Assembly (NCBI RefSeq): GCF_020523985.1
Contig: NZ_JAIVKM010000002.1
Location: 248,001 to 312,000 of the forward strand
Reading direction: 5' to 3'
DNA: 64,000 nucleotides
Source: Mangrovibacter yixingensis
GTDB taxonomy: Bacteria; Pseudomonadota; Gammaproteobacteria; Enterobacterales; Enterobacteriaceae
The notes under the pieces are model-generated. The model made no database searches. It worked only from the letters and a program-made list of their open reading frames with translations, and was not told the origin of the DNA. Shown here piece after piece: positions 9,578 through 21,900 of the stretch. Position 1 is the first letter of the stretch. Each line of letters begins with the position of its first letter. The position numbers and the translations under genes are program-made.

Positions 9578-9805
9578 TCAGTCATCCAGCGCCGTCATTT
9601 CTTTTACATCTGAACGGTTTATCTGCTGGTGAGCCCCACTGGCATCTTCATATTTAATCATGCCGGTTTCATCATCAGTTGAGGGTTTCCCTTGAGTGAC
9701 AATCGTTCTGCCATCATTGGTGTGCATCACATAATTGGTTCCGGAGCAGGCTGAAAGTGCCAGTGTCATCATCCCCGCACACAGCATTGCATAAACCTTT
9801 GTCAT
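9578..9805 (-). CDS. ygdI: YgdI/YgdR family lipoprotein YgdI
   Basis: A 75-residue small lipoprotein, the E. coli YgdI length. A signal peptide ends in the lipobox LALSAC with the lipidated Cys at residue 20. The mature part carries the family pattern NYVMHTNDGRTIVTQGKP, DDETGMIKYEDASG and QQINRSDVKEM. Its function is unknown. It is a paralogue of YgdR at 37870. It converges with gcvB: its stop lies 19 bases after the GcvB terminator. Confidence 0.95.
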   Translation of the reverse strand: MTKVYAMLCAGMMTLALSACSGTNYVMHTNDGRTIVTQGKPSTDDETGMIKYEDASGAHQQINRSDVKEMTALDD

Positions 9806-9995
9806 TCTCGCCTCCTTCAGTATGAGATGCTGCTTTATAACGCAGCCACACTATTGAAAAGAAATTTACTAACACTATTCAGCATAACAAACTCCTGGAT
9901 AGCCATTTTTATTCCTGGAGGAATCTGAATCCCCGCCATGGCTTGTACAACGGTTCAAAATACGCCACGATCAACGCCATGAAATGAGGAAAAGC

Positions 9996-11201
9996 ATGAA
10001 ATCATTTAATCCCAGCCAGTTTCGCGCCCAATTCCCCGCGCTGAATGATGGCACTATTTATCTCGATAGCGCAGCAACGGCCTTGAAACCTGATGCAGTT
10101 ATTGACGCGACAACAACATTCTATAAAAGCAGCGGTGGTAATGTTCACCGTAGCCATTCCGCACAGGCTCAAAAGCAAACAGAGCAATATGAAAACACCC
10201 GCAATCTGGTGGCCCAATACCTGAATGTTGCAGACCCTAAAACCATGGTATGGACACGAGGAACAACGGAAGCAATTAACCTTGTAGCCCAGGGGTTTGC
10301 CCGCTATCGCTTGCATGCCGAAGATGAAATTATCGTCAGTGAAGCAGAGCACCACGCTAACCTGGTGCCCTGGCTCATGGTGGCTGAACAAACCGGAGCC
10401 AGGGTGGTGAAATGGCCCGTCAACAGTGAAGGTTTGCCCGATATTCACTTATTGCCAGGTCTGCTGACCTCCCGCAGTAAACTTTTGGCGGTTGGCCAAA
10501 TGTCTAATGTTACGGGTGGCCAGCCAGACCTTGCTCGGGCGATCAAACTGGCCCACCAGGCCGGAGCATATGTTGTCGTCGATGGCGCACAAGGCATTGT
10601 GCACAACCCGCCAGACCTCACCGCACTGGATTGCGATTTTTATGCATTCTCAGCCCACAAACTGTATGGCCCGACAGGTCTTGGCGTACTGTACGGGAAA
10701 GCAGAACTGTTGGCAGATATGTCACCATTGCTGGGTGGTGGGAAAATGATTACTGACGTTTCCTTTGCCGGGTTTACCACACAACCGGCCCCCTGGCGCT
10801 TCGAAGCAGGCACCCCGAACATAGCGGGTGTTGCAGGCCTGAATGCGGCACTGCAATGGCTGGAACACCTTGATACTACTCAGGCGGAAGCCTGGGCTTG
10901 CCAGTTAGCCGACAGCGCAGCACAGCAGTTAGCACAAAGGCCCGGTGTCCGGCTGTTCCGGGCTCCCCACGCCAGCCTGTTCGCTTTCACGGTTGATGGC
11001 CTGCACCACAGTGACATAGCAACACTGCTTAGTAGCGCGGGTATCGCTTTACGTGCTGGCCAGCACTGCGCACAACCCCTGCTTGCTGCTCTGGGTGTGT
11101 CAGGTACACTACGGGTTTCATTTGCGCCTTATAATACGCCAGACGATGTTGCCGCACTGGTCGCAGCGTTTGACCAGGCGCTGTCAATCTTGTTGGACTA
11201 A
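9996..11201 (+). CDS. csdA: Cysteine desulfurase CsdA
   Basis: A 401-residue class V PLP enzyme that takes sulfur from cysteine (or cysteine sulfinate) and passes it to CsdE. Lys222 in [12 protein letters not shown] binds PLP, and the persulfide Cys358 is in [11 protein letters not shown]. The start at 9996 matches the E. coli length and has GAGG seven bases upstream; the frame also has an ATG at 9984 that would add MRKS. It overlaps nothing and is followed five bases later by csdE, so the pair is an operon. Confidence 0.96.
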   Translation: MKSFNPSQFRAQFPALNDGTIYLDSAATALKPDAVIDATTTFYKSSGGNVHRSHSAQAQKQTEQYENTRNLVAQYLNVADPKTMVWTRGTTEAINLVAQGFARYRLHAEDEIIVSEAEHHANLVPWLMVAEQTGARVVKWPVNSEGLPDIHLLPGLLTSRSKLLAVGQMSNVTGGQPDLARAIKLAHQAGAYVVVDGAQGIVHNPPDLTALDCDFYAFSAHKLYGPTGLGVLYGKAELLADMSPLLGGGKMITDVSFAGFTTQPAPWRFEAGTPNIAGVAGLNAALQWLEHLDTTQAEAWACQLADSAAQQLAQRPGVRLFRAPHASLFAFTVDGLHHSDIATLLSSAGIALRAGQHCAQPLLAALGVSGTLRVSFAPYNTPDDVAALVAAFDQALSILLD

Positions 11202-11206
11202 GCCAT

Positions 11207-11641
11207 ATGACTTTAACCGGGCAGCACCCTTTCGGAACACTGATAACGCCAGAGTCTTTGCAAAACGAGTTTACTCATCTCACAACCTGGGAAGAAAAAT
11301 ACCGCCAGTTAATTCTGCTGGGTAAAAAACTCCCACCACTGCCCGGTGCTGAACGGGAACAGGCACACGAAATCAGTGGGTGTGAAAACCGTTTATGGCT
11401 TGGGTGGGAGCAGGCTGAAAATGGGCAGTTTCATTTCTTTGGTGACAGCGAAGGGCGAATAGTGCGCGGTTTACTGGCAATCTTGTTAACCAGTATTGAA
11501 GGCAAAACCCGCACACAACTTCAAACTACCAGCCCGCTGGAACTGTTTGAAACCTTAGGGCTGCGAGCACAATTAAGCGCCAGCCGCAACCAGGGGCTTA
11601 ATGCACTGGAAGCAGCGGTGAGAGAAGCGGCACTCAGTTAA
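11207..11641 (+). CDS. csdE: Sulfur acceptor protein CsdE
   Basis: A 144-residue SufE-family protein (E. coli CsdE 147). It accepts persulfide sulfur from CsdA and hands it on, in E. coli towards TcdA and other acceptors. The acceptor Cys59 lies in [13 protein letters not shown]. It begins five bases after csdA and ends one base before the convergent tcdA stop. The three genes csdA, csdE and tcdA (csdL) are functionally linked in E. coli. Confidence 0.96.
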   Translation: MTLTGQHPFGTLITPESLQNEFTHLTTWEEKYRQLILLGKKLPPLPGAEREQAHEISGCENRLWLGWEQAENGQFHFFGDSEGRIVRGLLAILLTSIEGKTRTQLQTTSPLELFETLGLRAQLSASRNQGLNALEAAVREAALS

Positions 11642-11642
11642 G

Positions 11643-12455
11643 TTAGCCCTGAGCCTGGCGGGCGGCTTTCGCCAGCATCTTTTTCAATGCATGAGATACG
11701 GCGATAAAACCGAACGTTGCGGTAACCATCGTTGCCGCACCAAATCCGGAAGCACAATCCATGCGTTTAGGCCCTTCAGCAGTGCTTTTAGCCGCACAAA
11801 CGGTGCCATCCAGTTGTGGGTACACCAACGCTTCGGTAGAGAAAACACAGTCTACACCCAGCTTTCCTTTGCTGTTTTTCACCACGCCGAAATCACTTTT
11901 CAGGCGCTCGCGGACTTTTGCAGCCAGAGGATCCTGGATAGTTTTAGCCAGATCCGCCACCTGAATCTGGGTCGGATCAATTTGGCCACCCGCGCCCCCC
12001 GTTGTAACCAAAGGGACTTTATTGCGCCGGCACCAGGCTATCAGTGCAGCTTTAGGGCGCACACTGTCGATTGCATCAATGACGTAGCTAAAGCCTTTAT
12101 CCAGCAATTGCGCCACGTTATCCTGGGTCACAAAATCATCCACAACCGTCACCTGGCATTCCGGGTTGATTGCCGCAATACGTTGCGCCATTACTTCAGC
12201 TTTTGCCAGCCCGACATTCCCCTGCAATGCGTGTATCTGCCGGTTGGTGTTGGTGACACAAACATCATCCATATCAATCAGCGTAATCGCACCCACACCA
12301 GTTCGCGCCAGTGCTTCCGCAACCCACGAGCCCACGCCACCAATGCCAACAACGCAAATATGTGCATCAGCAAAACACTGCAGAGCCCCGCGCCCATAAA
12401 GCCTTGCAGTACCGCCAAAGCGTTGCAGCCAGGCATCCGTCAGTACGACAGCCAT
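11643..12455 (-). CDS. tcdA: tRNA cyclic N6-threonylcarbamoyladenosine(37) synthase TcdA
   Basis: A 270-residue ThiF/E1-like enzyme (E. coli 268; also called CsdL or YgdL). It uses ATP to dehydrate t6A37 of tRNA to the cyclic ct6A form. The nucleotide-binding motif GIGGVGSWVAEALARTG starts near residue 37. Conserved RQIHAL, DAIDSVRPKAALI and TGGAGGQIDPTQI follow, and the cysteine-containing segment GVDCVFSTEALV is retained. ATG at 12455. It converges with csdE and lies just upstream of, but not overlapping, mltA on the same strand. Confidence 0.96.
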   Translation of the reverse strand: MAVVLTDAWLQRFGGTARLYGRGALQCFADAHICVVGIGGVGSWVAEALARTGVGAITLIDMDDVCVTNTNRQIHALQGNVGLAKAEVMAQRIAAINPECQVTVVDDFVTQDNVAQLLDKGFSYVIDAIDSVRPKAALIAWCRRNKVPLVTTGGAGGQIDPTQIQVADLAKTIQDPLAAKVRERLKSDFGVVKNSKGKLGVDCVFSTEALVYPQLDGTVCAAKSTAEGPKRMDCASGFGAATMVTATFGFIAVSHALKKMLAKAARQAQG

Positions 12456-12475
12456 GAAAAACCTCAGATATTCTA

Positions 12476-12507
12476 CAAATAAAACGGGCTGGATTATCCA
12501 GCCCGCA
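12476..12507 (-). terminator. Intrinsic terminator of mltA
   Basis: On the minus strand the stem CGGGCTGG/CCAGCCCG with a short AT loop is followed by TTTTATTT. It lies 11 bases after the mltA stop and before tcdA, so tcdA needs its own promoter or read-through. Confidence 0.8.
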
Positions 12508-12517
12508 AGGAAGAGAG

Positions 12518-13612
12518 TCAGCCACTAAATATACCGGTTCCTGGCGCTGTTTTCAGCACCCAAACACGGCCATAATGGTTAAACCAGCCAGCACGATGAC
12601 CTGCTGCATCGCCAATCCCCTGATAAATATCGAAATGCTGGCCTTTAATCGCCCCACCAACATCAAGCGCGACCATCACCCGCAACTCATACTGGCCTGC
12701 GAATTTGCCGTTGTCATCCAGCACGGGCACCTCTGCCAGAATCGTGCTGCCAGCCGGTACAATCGAACGGTCGGAAGCCACGGATGCCCGGCCTACTAAC
12801 GGCACCGCGCTGGCACCTTTTACCGGGGCCATTTTTTCTGGTTTAAAGAAAACAAAAGAAGGGTTCTGCTCAAGCAGTTCGCGGACTTCTGCTTCACTGT
12901 GTTGCTGGCCCCATTCACGAATAGCCTGCATAGACATATCTTCACGCTTCACTTCACCCCGGTCGATTAACACCTTACCGATACTCACATAGGCATGGCC
13001 ATTTTTACCGGCATAACCAAAGAATGTTAGGGGTTCGCCATCGCCGAAATCAACATAACCACTTCCCTGGACATCCATAATGAAGTTGTCCATCAGGGAA
13101 TTGCTCCAGGCAAGCACATAGTTGTCGCTCAACGCACCAGCGTATATCTGGGCACGAGACGGTAACCGCCCCCGTTTTGGTGGCATACGGTAAATGGGGT
13201 ACTGGAAAGCGCCCTGCCGGGTATGGCGGGCCTGAATAACCGGTGTGTAATAACCAGTGAACTGCACGTTGCCGTAATTATCAACGCCCTGCATTTGCCA
13301 GGCATCAATACCAAACTGGCGCAATGTGCGGGTATCGCCACCTGAGCGCAACCACCGTTCTACTGCATCATAGATAGCGCTCTGAGAACTATACAACCGG
13401 GGCGAAGCCCCCTGAATAAGCCCCACCTGCTTCGCAAAATCACCAGCGTTAATTGGAGCCCCCACCGCATCCGGTTGGTTCACCAGTGAAAAAGGTTGAG
13501 TAAGCTCACCGTCTTTATATTGTTGACCACGGTCCGTCGGTTTTGAGGAACACGCCGCCAGCATGGTCGCCAGACAGCCTGCAATTAACACCTTCCCCCA
13601 ATAAGATTTCAT
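12518..13612 (-). CDS. mltA: Membrane-bound lytic murein transglycosylase A
   Basis: A 364-residue outer-membrane lipoprotein (E. coli 365) that cleaves peptidoglycan glycan strands to 1,6-anhydromuramic acid ends. The signal peptide ends in the lipobox MLAACSS with Cys21. The MltA domain and the C-terminal 3D domain are complete, and the catalytic Asp is in VALDVGGAIKGQHFDI. I chose ATG 13612 (MKSYWGK), which has AAGGGA upstream. The open frame runs to 13657 but the added residues are not signal-like. Confidence 0.96.
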   Translation of the reverse strand: MKSYWGKVLIAGCLATMLAACSSKPTDRGQQYKDGELTQPFSLVNQPDAVGAPINAGDFAKQVGLIQGASPRLYSSQSAIYDAVERWLRSGGDTRTLRQFGIDAWQMQGVDNYGNVQFTGYYTPVIQARHTRQGAFQYPIYRMPPKRGRLPSRAQIYAGALSDNYVLAWSNSLMDNFIMDVQGSGYVDFGDGEPLTFFGYAGKNGHAYVSIGKVLIDRGEVKREDMSMQAIREWGQQHSEAEVRELLEQNPSFVFFKPEKMAPVKGASAVPLVGRASVASDRSIVPAGSTILAEVPVLDDNGKFAGQYELRVMVALDVGGAIKGQHFDIYQGIGDAAGHRAGWFNHYGRVWVLKTAPGTGIFSG

Positions 13613-13777
13613 GATTTTCCCTTCGTTATAACTACGTTCGCTTCGCGAAGATAACAAACCCGGTGCCTGAATAAAATCAGCTGACTCGCGCCAACCTATG
13701 ATATGAGCAAAAATCCAGCATAAAGATGAATATTTCGCCAGCGCTGGTACGAATCAGCATGTTGATTTAAAAAAAGG

Positions 13778-13805
13778 TTGCATCACAACATGATGAGTGT
13801 ATAGT
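13778..13805 (+). promoter_or_regulatory. Promoter of the initiator tRNA genes
   Basis: A -35 TTGCAT (13778-13783) and a -10 TATAGT (13800-13805), 16 bases apart. They are followed by the GC-rich discriminator GCGC, typical of stable-RNA promoters under stringent control. Confidence 0.7.
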
Positions 13806-13818
13806 GCGCTTCCACAGA

Positions 13819-13895
<77 letters not shown>

Positions 13896-13956
13896 ATTTT
13901 GTAGATTAAGCGTTATACGCTGTTTACAAAATAAAAAAGTGAAAAAGAAAGACGGA

Positions 13957-14033
<77 letters not shown>

Positions 14034-14040
14034 ATAAATT

Positions 14041-14063
14041 AACACCCAGATGGGTGTTTTTTT
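14041..14063 (+). terminator. Terminator of the initiator tRNA operon
   Basis: Stem AACACCCA/TGGGTGTT followed by a T tract, eight bases after the second tRNA. Confidence 0.85.
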
Positions 14064-14211
14064 GTTTTCAGCGCCCAAAAAATCCTTACAACACTTCATT
14101 ACCTGAAACGCACCCACCGGCAGTATTCACCAGGCACTACCCCATATTTTATGTAGACGACAGCAAAGAAGAACATGGTTAGCTCTTCTTTACTGGTGTT
14201 GTCACTGTGGG

Positions 14212-15465
14212 TTAACTTCGGCGAGCCAGTTTAGAACTGTCTGAGAAATAAGCCTGTATTCCGGAGAAAATAGATTCAGCCACTTCCTGCTGGAACTTGG
14301 CCGTTTTGAGTTTACGCTCTTCTTCCACATTACTGATAAATGCGGTTTCAACCAGGATAGAAGGAATTTCAGGTGCTTTCAAAACAGCAAAACCGGCCTG
14401 GTCCACCCGATTTTTATGCAGACGATTCACTCGCCCTAATTTATTCAGCACTTCTTTGCCAAACTTCAGGCTGTCAGTGATAGTCAACGACTGCACCATA
14501 TCGAACATGGTGTGATCCAAATAGCGATCACCACTTTTACTGACACCACCAATTAAGTCGGCGGCATTCTGAGTCTGTGCCAGGTATTTAGCGGCGGTGC
14601 TGGTCGCGCCTTTTGTTGATAATGCGAACACAGACGAACCACGAGCTTCACGGCTGGTAAATGCATCTGCGTGTATCGAAACAAACAAATCTGCCCGTTG
14701 TTTCTGCGCTTTTGCTACCCGAACTTTCAGTGGAATAAAGACATCTTCATTACGGGTCATGTAGGCCTTCATATTGGCCTGCTTATCAATCAGTGACCGT
14801 AAACGGCGAGCAATTTTCAGCACAATATCTTTTTCGCGTGTTTTATATTTCCCAATGGCCCCCGGATCCTCACCGCCATGCCCGGGATCTATCATGATAA
14901 CAATAGGACGATCGCGCCCAGCTTTACCTGGTTGTGGGCCCTGTGGTTGTGCGGGCATTTTTTTATCCAGATCGCCATTATTGTAATCTTCCAGCAATGC
15001 CAACAACGGATCCTGCTCATTGGACGCATTAGCCGGGTAAAGATCCATAACAAGGCGTTCTTTGAATTCAGCAACAGGTGCCAACGCAAATAAATGAGGC
15101 GTGACATTTTGTTTCAGCTCAAATACCAGGCGCACAGTATGGGGATCGAACTGACCAACACGAGCGGAACGAATATAAGGATCATCGGCATGGATAAGAT
15201 TACCCAGCCCTTTCAGCACTGAATTTAACTGTACACCTTCGATATCCAGAACAAGGCGAGATGGGTTACTCAGCGCAAACTGCTTATATTGAAGCTGATG
15301 ATTGGATTCAACAGTCACACGCGTATAACTTGATGCTGGCCAGACGCGAATAGCAATAACATGGCTTGCAGCGGCAAAACTCAACGGGCTAACGCTCAGT
15401 AGCCACATCGCGCCAGCGCCTTTAAGTAAATTTCGACGGCTAAACAATGAATGAGAGTCTGACAT
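14212..15465 (-). CDS. amiC: N-acetylmuramoyl-L-alanine amidase AmiC
   Basis: A 417-residue periplasmic amidase, the E. coli AmiC length, which splits septal peptidoglycan during daughter-cell separation when activated by NlpD. It has a Tat-type signal (SRRNLLKG, residues about 8-15), an AMIN domain that targets the septum (about 35-150), and an amidase_3 zinc domain (about 190-410). The zinc and catalytic regions are [20 protein letters not shown] and [13 protein letters not shown] 15465 has AGGAG upstream; the frame is open to 15480 but adds only five unconserved residues. Confidence 0.97.
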   Translation of the reverse strand: MSDSHSLFSRRNLLKGAGAMWLLSVSPLSFAAASHVIAIRVWPASSYTRVTVESNHQLQYKQFALSNPSRLVLDIEGVQLNSVLKGLGNLIHADDPYIRSARVGQFDPHTVRLVFELKQNVTPHLFALAPVAEFKERLVMDLYPANASNEQDPLLALLEDYNNGDLDKKMPAQPQGPQPGKAGRDRPIVIMIDPGHGGEDPGAIGKYKTREKDIVLKIARRLRSLIDKQANMKAYMTRNEDVFIPLKVRVAKAQKQRADLFVSIHADAFTSREARGSSVFALSTKGATSTAAKYLAQTQNAADLIGGVSKSGDRYLDHTMFDMVQSLTITDSLKFGKEVLNKLGRVNRLHKNRVDQAGFAVLKAPEIPSILVETAFISNVEEERKLKTAKFQQEVAESIFSGIQAYFSDSSKLARRS

Positions 15466-15660
15466 GCTTCTCCTGAGCATTTAAAAACGCTACGTTGCCA
15501 GGCCGAAATGTGCCACAACGGTAAATATTAAATTGGAACTTTAACGAAAGGTTGTGCGCCTGTCATCTATAAAAGGGTAAACAAACCTCAACAAATAAGG
15601 CTTCGGCAAAAAAACCATACAATTCGCAAGGGAAAATTTAGGCTTGCACCCAACCCCATA

Positions 15661-15700
15661 AAAGAATAAAAATACACTTATTTCGAATAATCATGCATTG
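15661..15700 (+). promoter_or_regulatory. ArgR operator (tandem ARG boxes) of argA
   Basis: AAAGAATAAAAATACACTT followed directly by ATTTCGAATAATCATGCATT resembles the pair of ARG boxes before E. coli argA almost base for base. Arginine-bound ArgR hexamer would occlude the promoter. The GTG start follows at 15712. Confidence 0.75.
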
Positions 15701-15711
15701 AGGGTGTTGCC

Positions 15712-17043
15712 GTGGTAAAGGAGCGTAGAATCGAGTTGGTGCAGGGATTCCGCCATTCTGTCCCCTATATTAACGCACACAGAGGGAAAACCTTTGTCAT
15801 CATGTTGGGCGGAGAAGCCATTGAGCATGAGAATTTCTCCAGTATTGTCAATGATATTGGTTTACTACACAGCCTGGGTATTCGCCTGGTTGTGGTATAT
15901 GGTGCGCGCCCACAAATTGATGCCAACCTTGCCGAGCACCACCACGAACCTGTTTATCATAAGAATACTCGTGTCACAGACAGTAAAACGTTGGAACTGG
16001 TGAAACAGGCGGCTGGCCTGTTGCAACTGGATATCACCGCTCGCCTGTCGATGAGCCTGAACAATACGCCTTTGCAAGGGGCACATATTAATGTCGTCAG
16101 TGGTAACTTTATTATCGCTCAACCCCTGGGTGTGGACGATGGTATTGATTATTGCCACAGCGGCCGTATTCGCCGGATTGATGAAGAAGCTATTCATCGC
16201 CAACTTGATAGCGGTGCCATTGTGCTGATGGGCCCAGTTGCCGTATCCGTTACTGGGGAAAGTTTTAACCTGACATCGGAAGAAATTGCCACACAACTGG
16301 CAATTAAATTGAAAGCAGAAAAAATGATTGGCTTTTGCTCCTCACAAGGTGTGACAGACGCAGAAGGAAATATTATTTCTGAACTCTTCCCAAATGAAGC
16401 ACAGCAACGCGTGGATGCGCTTGAAGCAGAAGGTGATTATTATTCAGGTACAGTGCGCTTCCTGCGTGGAGCAGTAAAAGCCTGCCGCAGTGGAGTACGC
16501 CGCAGCCATCTGATCAGCTACCAGGAAGATGGCGCATTGCTACAAGAATTGTTCTCCCGCGATGGTATCGGTACCCAGATTGTTATGGAAAGTGCGGAGC
16601 AGATTCGCCGTGCAACCATTAACGATATTGGTGGGATCCTTGAGTTAATCCACCCGTTGGAACAACAAGGTATTCTGGTACGTCGCTCTCGCGAACAATT
16701 AGAAATGGAAATTGATAAATTCACCATTATTCAGCGAGACAACCTGACAATAGCCTGTGCAGCACTCTACCCCTTCCCGGAAGAAAAAATCGGTGAGATG
16801 GCCTGTGTAGCTGTGCATCCTGACTATCGCAGTTCTGCCCGAGGAGAAATACTGCTGGAGCGGATTGCCAGCCAGGCAAAACAAATTGGGCTGGATAAAC
16901 TGTTTGTGCTCACAACCCGGAGTATTCACTGGTTTCAGGAGCGTGGGTTTACACCTGTTGATATCGACTCGTTACCCGAAAGCAAAAAGAAAATGTACAA
17001 CTACCAGCGGCGCTCTAAAGTGCTGATGGCCGACCTGACCTGA
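15712..17043 (+). CDS. argA: Amino-acid N-acetyltransferase ArgA
   Basis: A 443-residue N-acetylglutamate synthase, exactly the E. coli length and the first step of arginine synthesis. An amino-acid-kinase-like domain (about 1-290) binds arginine for feedback inhibition, and a C-terminal GNAT domain (about 295-443) does the acetyl transfer, with [16 protein letters not shown] as the acetyl-CoA loop region. The start is GTG 15712 ([10 protein letters not shown]). It converges with recD, 58 bases away. Confidence 0.97.
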   Translation: MVKERRIELVQGFRHSVPYINAHRGKTFVIMLGGEAIEHENFSSIVNDIGLLHSLGIRLVVVYGARPQIDANLAEHHHEPVYHKNTRVTDSKTLELVKQAAGLLQLDITARLSMSLNNTPLQGAHINVVSGNFIIAQPLGVDDGIDYCHSGRIRRIDEEAIHRQLDSGAIVLMGPVAVSVTGESFNLTSEEIATQLAIKLKAEKMIGFCSSQGVTDAEGNIISELFPNEAQQRVDALEAEGDYYSGTVRFLRGAVKACRSGVRRSHLISYQEDGALLQELFSRDGIGTQIVMESAEQIRRATINDIGGILELIHPLEQQGILVRRSREQLEMEIDKFTIIQRDNLTIACAALYPFPEEKIGEMACVAVHPDYRSSARGEILLERIASQAKQIGLDKLFVLTTRSIHWFQERGFTPVDIDSLPESKKKMYNYQRRSKVLMADLT

Positions 17044-17101
17044 CAGCTCATTGCATGCTGGTGGCGGACCTGCCTGCCACCAGTAGTGTCTTGCTTCCCC
17101 A

Positions 17102-18949
17102 CTAACCTGCTTTAAACGCCTCGGGCAAACCACTACGCCTTGTCGTGCGGTTTTTCACCGCCTGCAACAAAACAGGCATATCAGCAAATACAGAGAGTTG
17201 TTTTTTTGCCCGCGTAACTGCGGTGTAGACCAGTTCGCGTGAAATCACCGGGTTCCAGCCAGGCGGCAAGACAAGCACTGCATGGTCAAACTCCGAGCCC
17301 TGAGATTTATGAACTGTCATGGCCCAGGCTGTTTCATGAGGAGGTAAACGCCCAGGCAGCACAGACTTAACTGAACCATCAGGCATAGAAAACCATACCC
17401 GCAAACCAACAGGCGTATTTAACGTAATACCAATATCGCCATTAAATAACCCCAATCCACTGTCATTACGGTTAATCATTACAGGGCGGCCGTGATACCA
17501 GCGAGACTCTCTGACTGGGTGCTGTAGCAAATTTTTTGTAAAAAAAGCCTGTTCGATTCGAGTATTTAAACCAGATACGCCGAAGGAGCCTTCCCGTAAC
17601 GCACACAGCACCTGGCTGGTTGCGAATGCCTGCAAAATACTGTGTGGTTCATTGTCTTGCTTCAGGGCTGAAAGAAATGGCTGATGAGCAGTGACAATCT
17701 GCTCCAGCATACTGGCGTAATCGTCCGTCGTCGCCATCGGGAATAGCGCAATATCATTAAACCGCCCTTCAAATGCAGCCTTTACAGCCGCAGCCTGGTT
17801 ACCATTCACCGCACGAGCGAGGAAACCAATACCGGAGTCTTTCCCAAAACGGTAGCTTTCCTGTAACAGGCAAATCGCATCACGCAGAGCATCAACCCCT
17901 TGCGCCTGGCCTGCAGGCACAGAGCACTGGCACAGACGCGATAGCTCAGCAGCACGTTGCGGGCTGAAACCTTCACCAACAAAATGGCAAATATCCCCAA
18001 GTACAGCCCCTGCCTCCACCGAAGCAAGCTGGTCGCGGTCACCCAGAAAAATAACACGTGCATGTTGTGGCAAAGCAGCCAGTAACCGGGACATCATGGG
18101 CAAATCAACCATGGATGCCTCATCAACCACCAGCACATCAAGATGGAGTGGATTCCCCTGGTGATAACGAACCGACTGGCTACCCGGCACTGCCCCTAAT
18201 AAACGGTGCAATGTACTGGCTTCATCTGGCATTGCTGCCTTCAAAGACGCATCCATATTCAACCGTTGTAACGCAGCCCCCAAAGATTCTGTAAGGCGGG
18301 CAGCAGCTTTCCCTGTGGGTGCTGCAAGGTGAATACGTGGCAAAGGTGGTTCTGAAAGCTGCACCAGCGCAGCCAACAGTTTTGCTACGGTGGTTGTTTT
18401 GCCCGTTCCTGGCCCCCCAGAGATCACCGCAATGCGCCGTGTAAGAGCAACAGCTGCAGCCACTTTTTGCCAGTCCGGCCCTGGCGTGTCTCCTGGGAAC
18501 AAAGTATTCAATACCCCAGAGAGAATAGATTCATCAACAAGTAAAAGTTTATTGGCATCACGGAAAAACTGCGCAACACGCTGCTCATTGCGCCACAATC
18601 GGTCAAGATACAAACGCCCTGCTGACAGTTTTATCGGTGTGGCATCGTCTTCGCTACTGACTGCATCACTATGCAACAGTTTTTCCTGCCAGTCGCCAAC
18701 CGGGCCGACACAAGCAAACAGCGGCTCACCGATTAAACTGACTGCCTGCCCAGAGAAGCTACGTTCCGGGGTCAGACGGTCAAGTGGTACACAAACGTGC
18801 CCTTCACCGGTATCTCTGCTTAGAATTGCGGCAGCAAGCATAACCGCAGGGTCACCCGCCGCAACCATTTGGGCAAACTGGACATCGAGATAACGAAAGT
18901 GCCCCTCTGCAGCAGCCCGTTCTAATAACGCCAGCAAAGGTGCCGTCAT
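17102..18949 (-). CDS. recD: RecBCD exodeoxyribonuclease subunit RecD
   Basis: A 615-residue 5'-3' helicase subunit (E. coli 608) that drives fast unwinding and controls the RecB nuclease. An N-terminal domain precedes an SF1B helicase core with Walker [11 protein letters not shown] at about 178-187 and [10 protein letters not shown] as Walker B. The late motifs [13 protein letters not shown] and [14 protein letters not shown] are near 540-580. Its ATG overlaps the recB stop by four bases, so it is translationally coupled. It is the last gene of the recC-ptrA-recB-recD run. Confidence 0.97.
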   Translation of the reverse strand: MTAPLLALLERAAAEGHFRYLDVQFAQMVAAGDPAVMLAAAILSRDTGEGHVCVPLDRLTPERSFSGQAVSLIGEPLFACVGPVGDWQEKLLHSDAVSSEDDATPIKLSAGRLYLDRLWRNEQRVAQFFRDANKLLLVDESILSGVLNTLFPGDTPGPDWQKVAAAVALTRRIAVISGGPGTGKTTTVAKLLAALVQLSEPPLPRIHLAAPTGKAAARLTESLGAALQRLNMDASLKAAMPDEASTLHRLLGAVPGSQSVRYHQGNPLHLDVLVVDEASMVDLPMMSRLLAALPQHARVIFLGDRDQLASVEAGAVLGDICHFVGEGFSPQRAAELSRLCQCSVPAGQAQGVDALRDAICLLQESYRFGKDSGIGFLARAVNGNQAAAVKAAFEGRFNDIALFPMATTDDYASMLEQIVTAHQPFLSALKQDNEPHSILQAFATSQVLCALREGSFGVSGLNTRIEQAFFTKNLLQHPVRESRWYHGRPVMINRNDSGLGLFNGDIGITLNTPVGLRVWFSMPDGSVKSVLPGRLPPHETAWAMTVHKSQGSEFDHAVLVLPPGWNPVISRELVYTAVTRAKKQLSVFADMPVLLQAVKNRTTRRSGLPEAFKAG

Positions 18950-21900
18950 TTCACTGCCTCCACGTCGCGTCCTGCAAATAGTGCATCCATAGCTGATACC
19001 AGTTTTTCATCTGGCCGCGTGGTAAAGATACCGTTACCGAGTAAACCGGGCTCCACACCACGCAAAAAAAGGTAAATGACCCCACCAAAATGATGCTGAT
19101 ATTCATAGTCAGGCATCCGGTGGCGCAAATACCGATGCAGAGCCAGCGTATACAACTGGTACTGGAGATCATAGCGATGTTCACACATCGCCCTGGCCAT
19201 AGCCTCGGGGGTATATGCCTCGCTTGTGCTGCCTAACCAGTTGGATTTGTAGTCCAGCAAATAATAGCGGCCCTGCCAGCGGAATGTCAGATCAATAAAG
19301 CCCTTCAACATGCCGCGCACCTGCTGAAAATCCAGGGCCGGAGAACGTGCCGACAATGGGTCATGCTGGCGAATTAATGTATCCAGTTCGCCAGGAGCCA
19401 GAAGCGTATCTACCGGCAGGTAAAACTCCATTTCAACCCGTTTATCCTGTTCTGATAACGCATTCAGAGTTAAGCCATTTTCCGCCAGAGGTGCACAGAG
19501 CAAGGCCTCAAACCAGGGCAATAAAACTGGTAGCCATTCAGCGCCATAGCCTGCCGAAAGTAGTTGCTGCAGAAGCCATTCAGCATCAACGGGTTGAGTA
19601 AAATCCAGTTGTTCAAACAGGCTATGAAGAAATGTGCCCGGTACGGCTCCACGAGGGAAAGTGTGAATAGTAAGTGCTTGCTCACTAGGAGAAGAGACCG
19701 CGCCTATGGCATCAATATCCAGCCGGGGTAATAACACCTGCCCAGCAGATGAACCATGTTGCTGTAATCCGGAATAACTGGTTACCCGCCAGAAATCAGT
19801 CAGTGTCCGTGGTACTTCACGGGCAGCCAGGTTATCTGCTGGCAATAACGGCGGGTACCATGGGGTTTCATCACTAAGGTCAATATCTTTTAAGGCAATA
19901 TCTCCCTGACACAATTGTGCCAGCCACTGCCGGAGCCCCTCAGCATCACAAGATTGCCCCTGCTGAATCAGGTGCCCTGGCGCGCTTAAATGAAAATCAG
20001 TCGCGCCTTTTTTGGCACGGTTACCGCGGAATAAAGGGCCAATTCCTAAGCTGCAGTGCCATATCGCCCGGGTGACCGCAACATAGAGTAAACGCAAATC
20101 TTCGGCCAGCCGTTCAGCTTCTGCCAATTCAAGGCTGGCTTTTTCTTTGTGCAAATCCAGTACCGCCTGGAATGACTGGCGGTCGTGGTATAACCCCTCC
20201 GCCTGTGCCCGGTAATTAGCAATAAACGGCAGCCACACCAAAGGATACTCAAGGCCTTTTGATTTATGAATTGTCACAATCTTAACCAGGTGCCTGTCGC
20301 TTTCCAGGCGAAGTTGCTGGCTACTCGCATTATCGTCCGGTTCGGCAATGCGTTGCGATAACCAACGAACCAGCGCATGCTCACTATCAGCGGTAGCCGA
20401 CGCCTCCTGTAATAATTCACTTACATGCAAAATATCTGTCAGACGCCGTTCGCCATCCTGGCTTGCAAGGATGTTTTCTGCCAGATTTCGCTGAGAGAGC
20501 AATGTGCGCAACATAGGCAATACCCCTCGCTTCAGCCAGCGCTGGCGGTAACCAACAAATTCATCAACCAGGTTGTCCCAGGCCGTTTCATTCTGGGATA
20601 ACTGTTCAAGGGTTGCGGCATCCAGCCCAAACAGGCTGGTTGCCAGCGCACTACGCATACCGGATTCATTTTCCGGGTTCAGCACTGCTTGCAGGACACG
20701 TAAAATATCCTGCGCTTCCTGGGTACTGAAAACACTATCGCGGTTAGAGAGATAAACAGATTGGATTCCCAGCAAACTCAGTGCTTCTCGCATCAAGGAT
20801 GCTTCCTGGCGGCTACGAACCAGAACCGTCATATCGGCTGCTGATACTGAGCGCGTTTTTCCCTCACGTTCCAGCACGGCGTTACCCGCCACACCAGCCA
20901 CAAGCCAGTCACGAATCTGGCTGGCACACTGGCGGGCCATGGTTTGCTGGTACTCCATCACACCACAACCTTCCCCAGGCATTAACCAAACAGACATTGC
21001 AGGCTGCGGCTCACCATTAAGCACAAAACGCAGCCCCTGGTTACGCGGTGCCGAGTTCACTGGCAGAAAGGGAATCTCCTCGAACATAAACGGATTTTCA
21101 AGGTGGCTGAACAGTTGGTTCACACTACTAACCATCGCCGGAGATGAGCGCCAGTTAGTCTCCAGCGTATAGTGAGCACTAACTTCGCCCCGCGCTTTCA
21201 TATAAGTAAAAATGTCTGCGCCACGAAACGCGTAAATGGCCTGTTTAGGGTCGCCAATCAGTAACAAGGCTGTTTCAGCCTGGCCCAACCAAATATGGCG
21301 GAAGATGCGATATTGCTGAGGGTCTGTATCCTGAAACTCATCAATCATTGCAACCGGGAAACGCCCACGGATTGCCGCGGCAAGGCTGTCACCTTCTGGT
21401 TGTGCCAACGCCTGATCAAGGCGACTTAACATATCGTCAAACCCCAATTCACCCCGGTAACGCTTTTCCTGGGTTATGGTGTAACGAATATCGGCAAGAG
21501 CCCGGGCAATAACTAAATCGCGCAGGGTCAGAGGCTGAGAAAGAAACACATCAATGGCAGCAAAAAGAGCATGTTCGGGAGGATTGCCTTCTGCTTTAGT
21601 GCGCTCGTAAAGAAATGACTGGGAAAAACGGCTCAGCGCATCGGGAAATGTATAATTTTCTGTTGGGCTTTGCGCCCACGCTTCAACAGCATCGAACCAG
21701 ATGCCCTGGTTCTTACGGTTATATTTACGCCGGTCAATAGCCGAGTTTTCAATAATATCGGGAATGTTGCCGGAAGACCCCCGCCACTGTTTTTTCAGGG
21801 TATCAATAGCCTGAATAATTGCATCGTGGCGTGCCTGTAGCGTTTCATCTTCGCCCACTGGCTGCTTCAACACTGGAGCATCACCAGACAAGTAACGCCC

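Noticed and set aside
9387-9657. Plus-strand frames of about 80 codons in the gcvB region
   Set aside because: They cover the GcvB RNA and its terminator; cysteine-rich and without a ribosome binding site.
17057-17083. Chi-like octamer GCTGGTGG in a hairpin between argA and recD
   Set aside because: A single Chi site next to recD is expected by chance in a genome with frequent Chi; the stem lacks a T tract.
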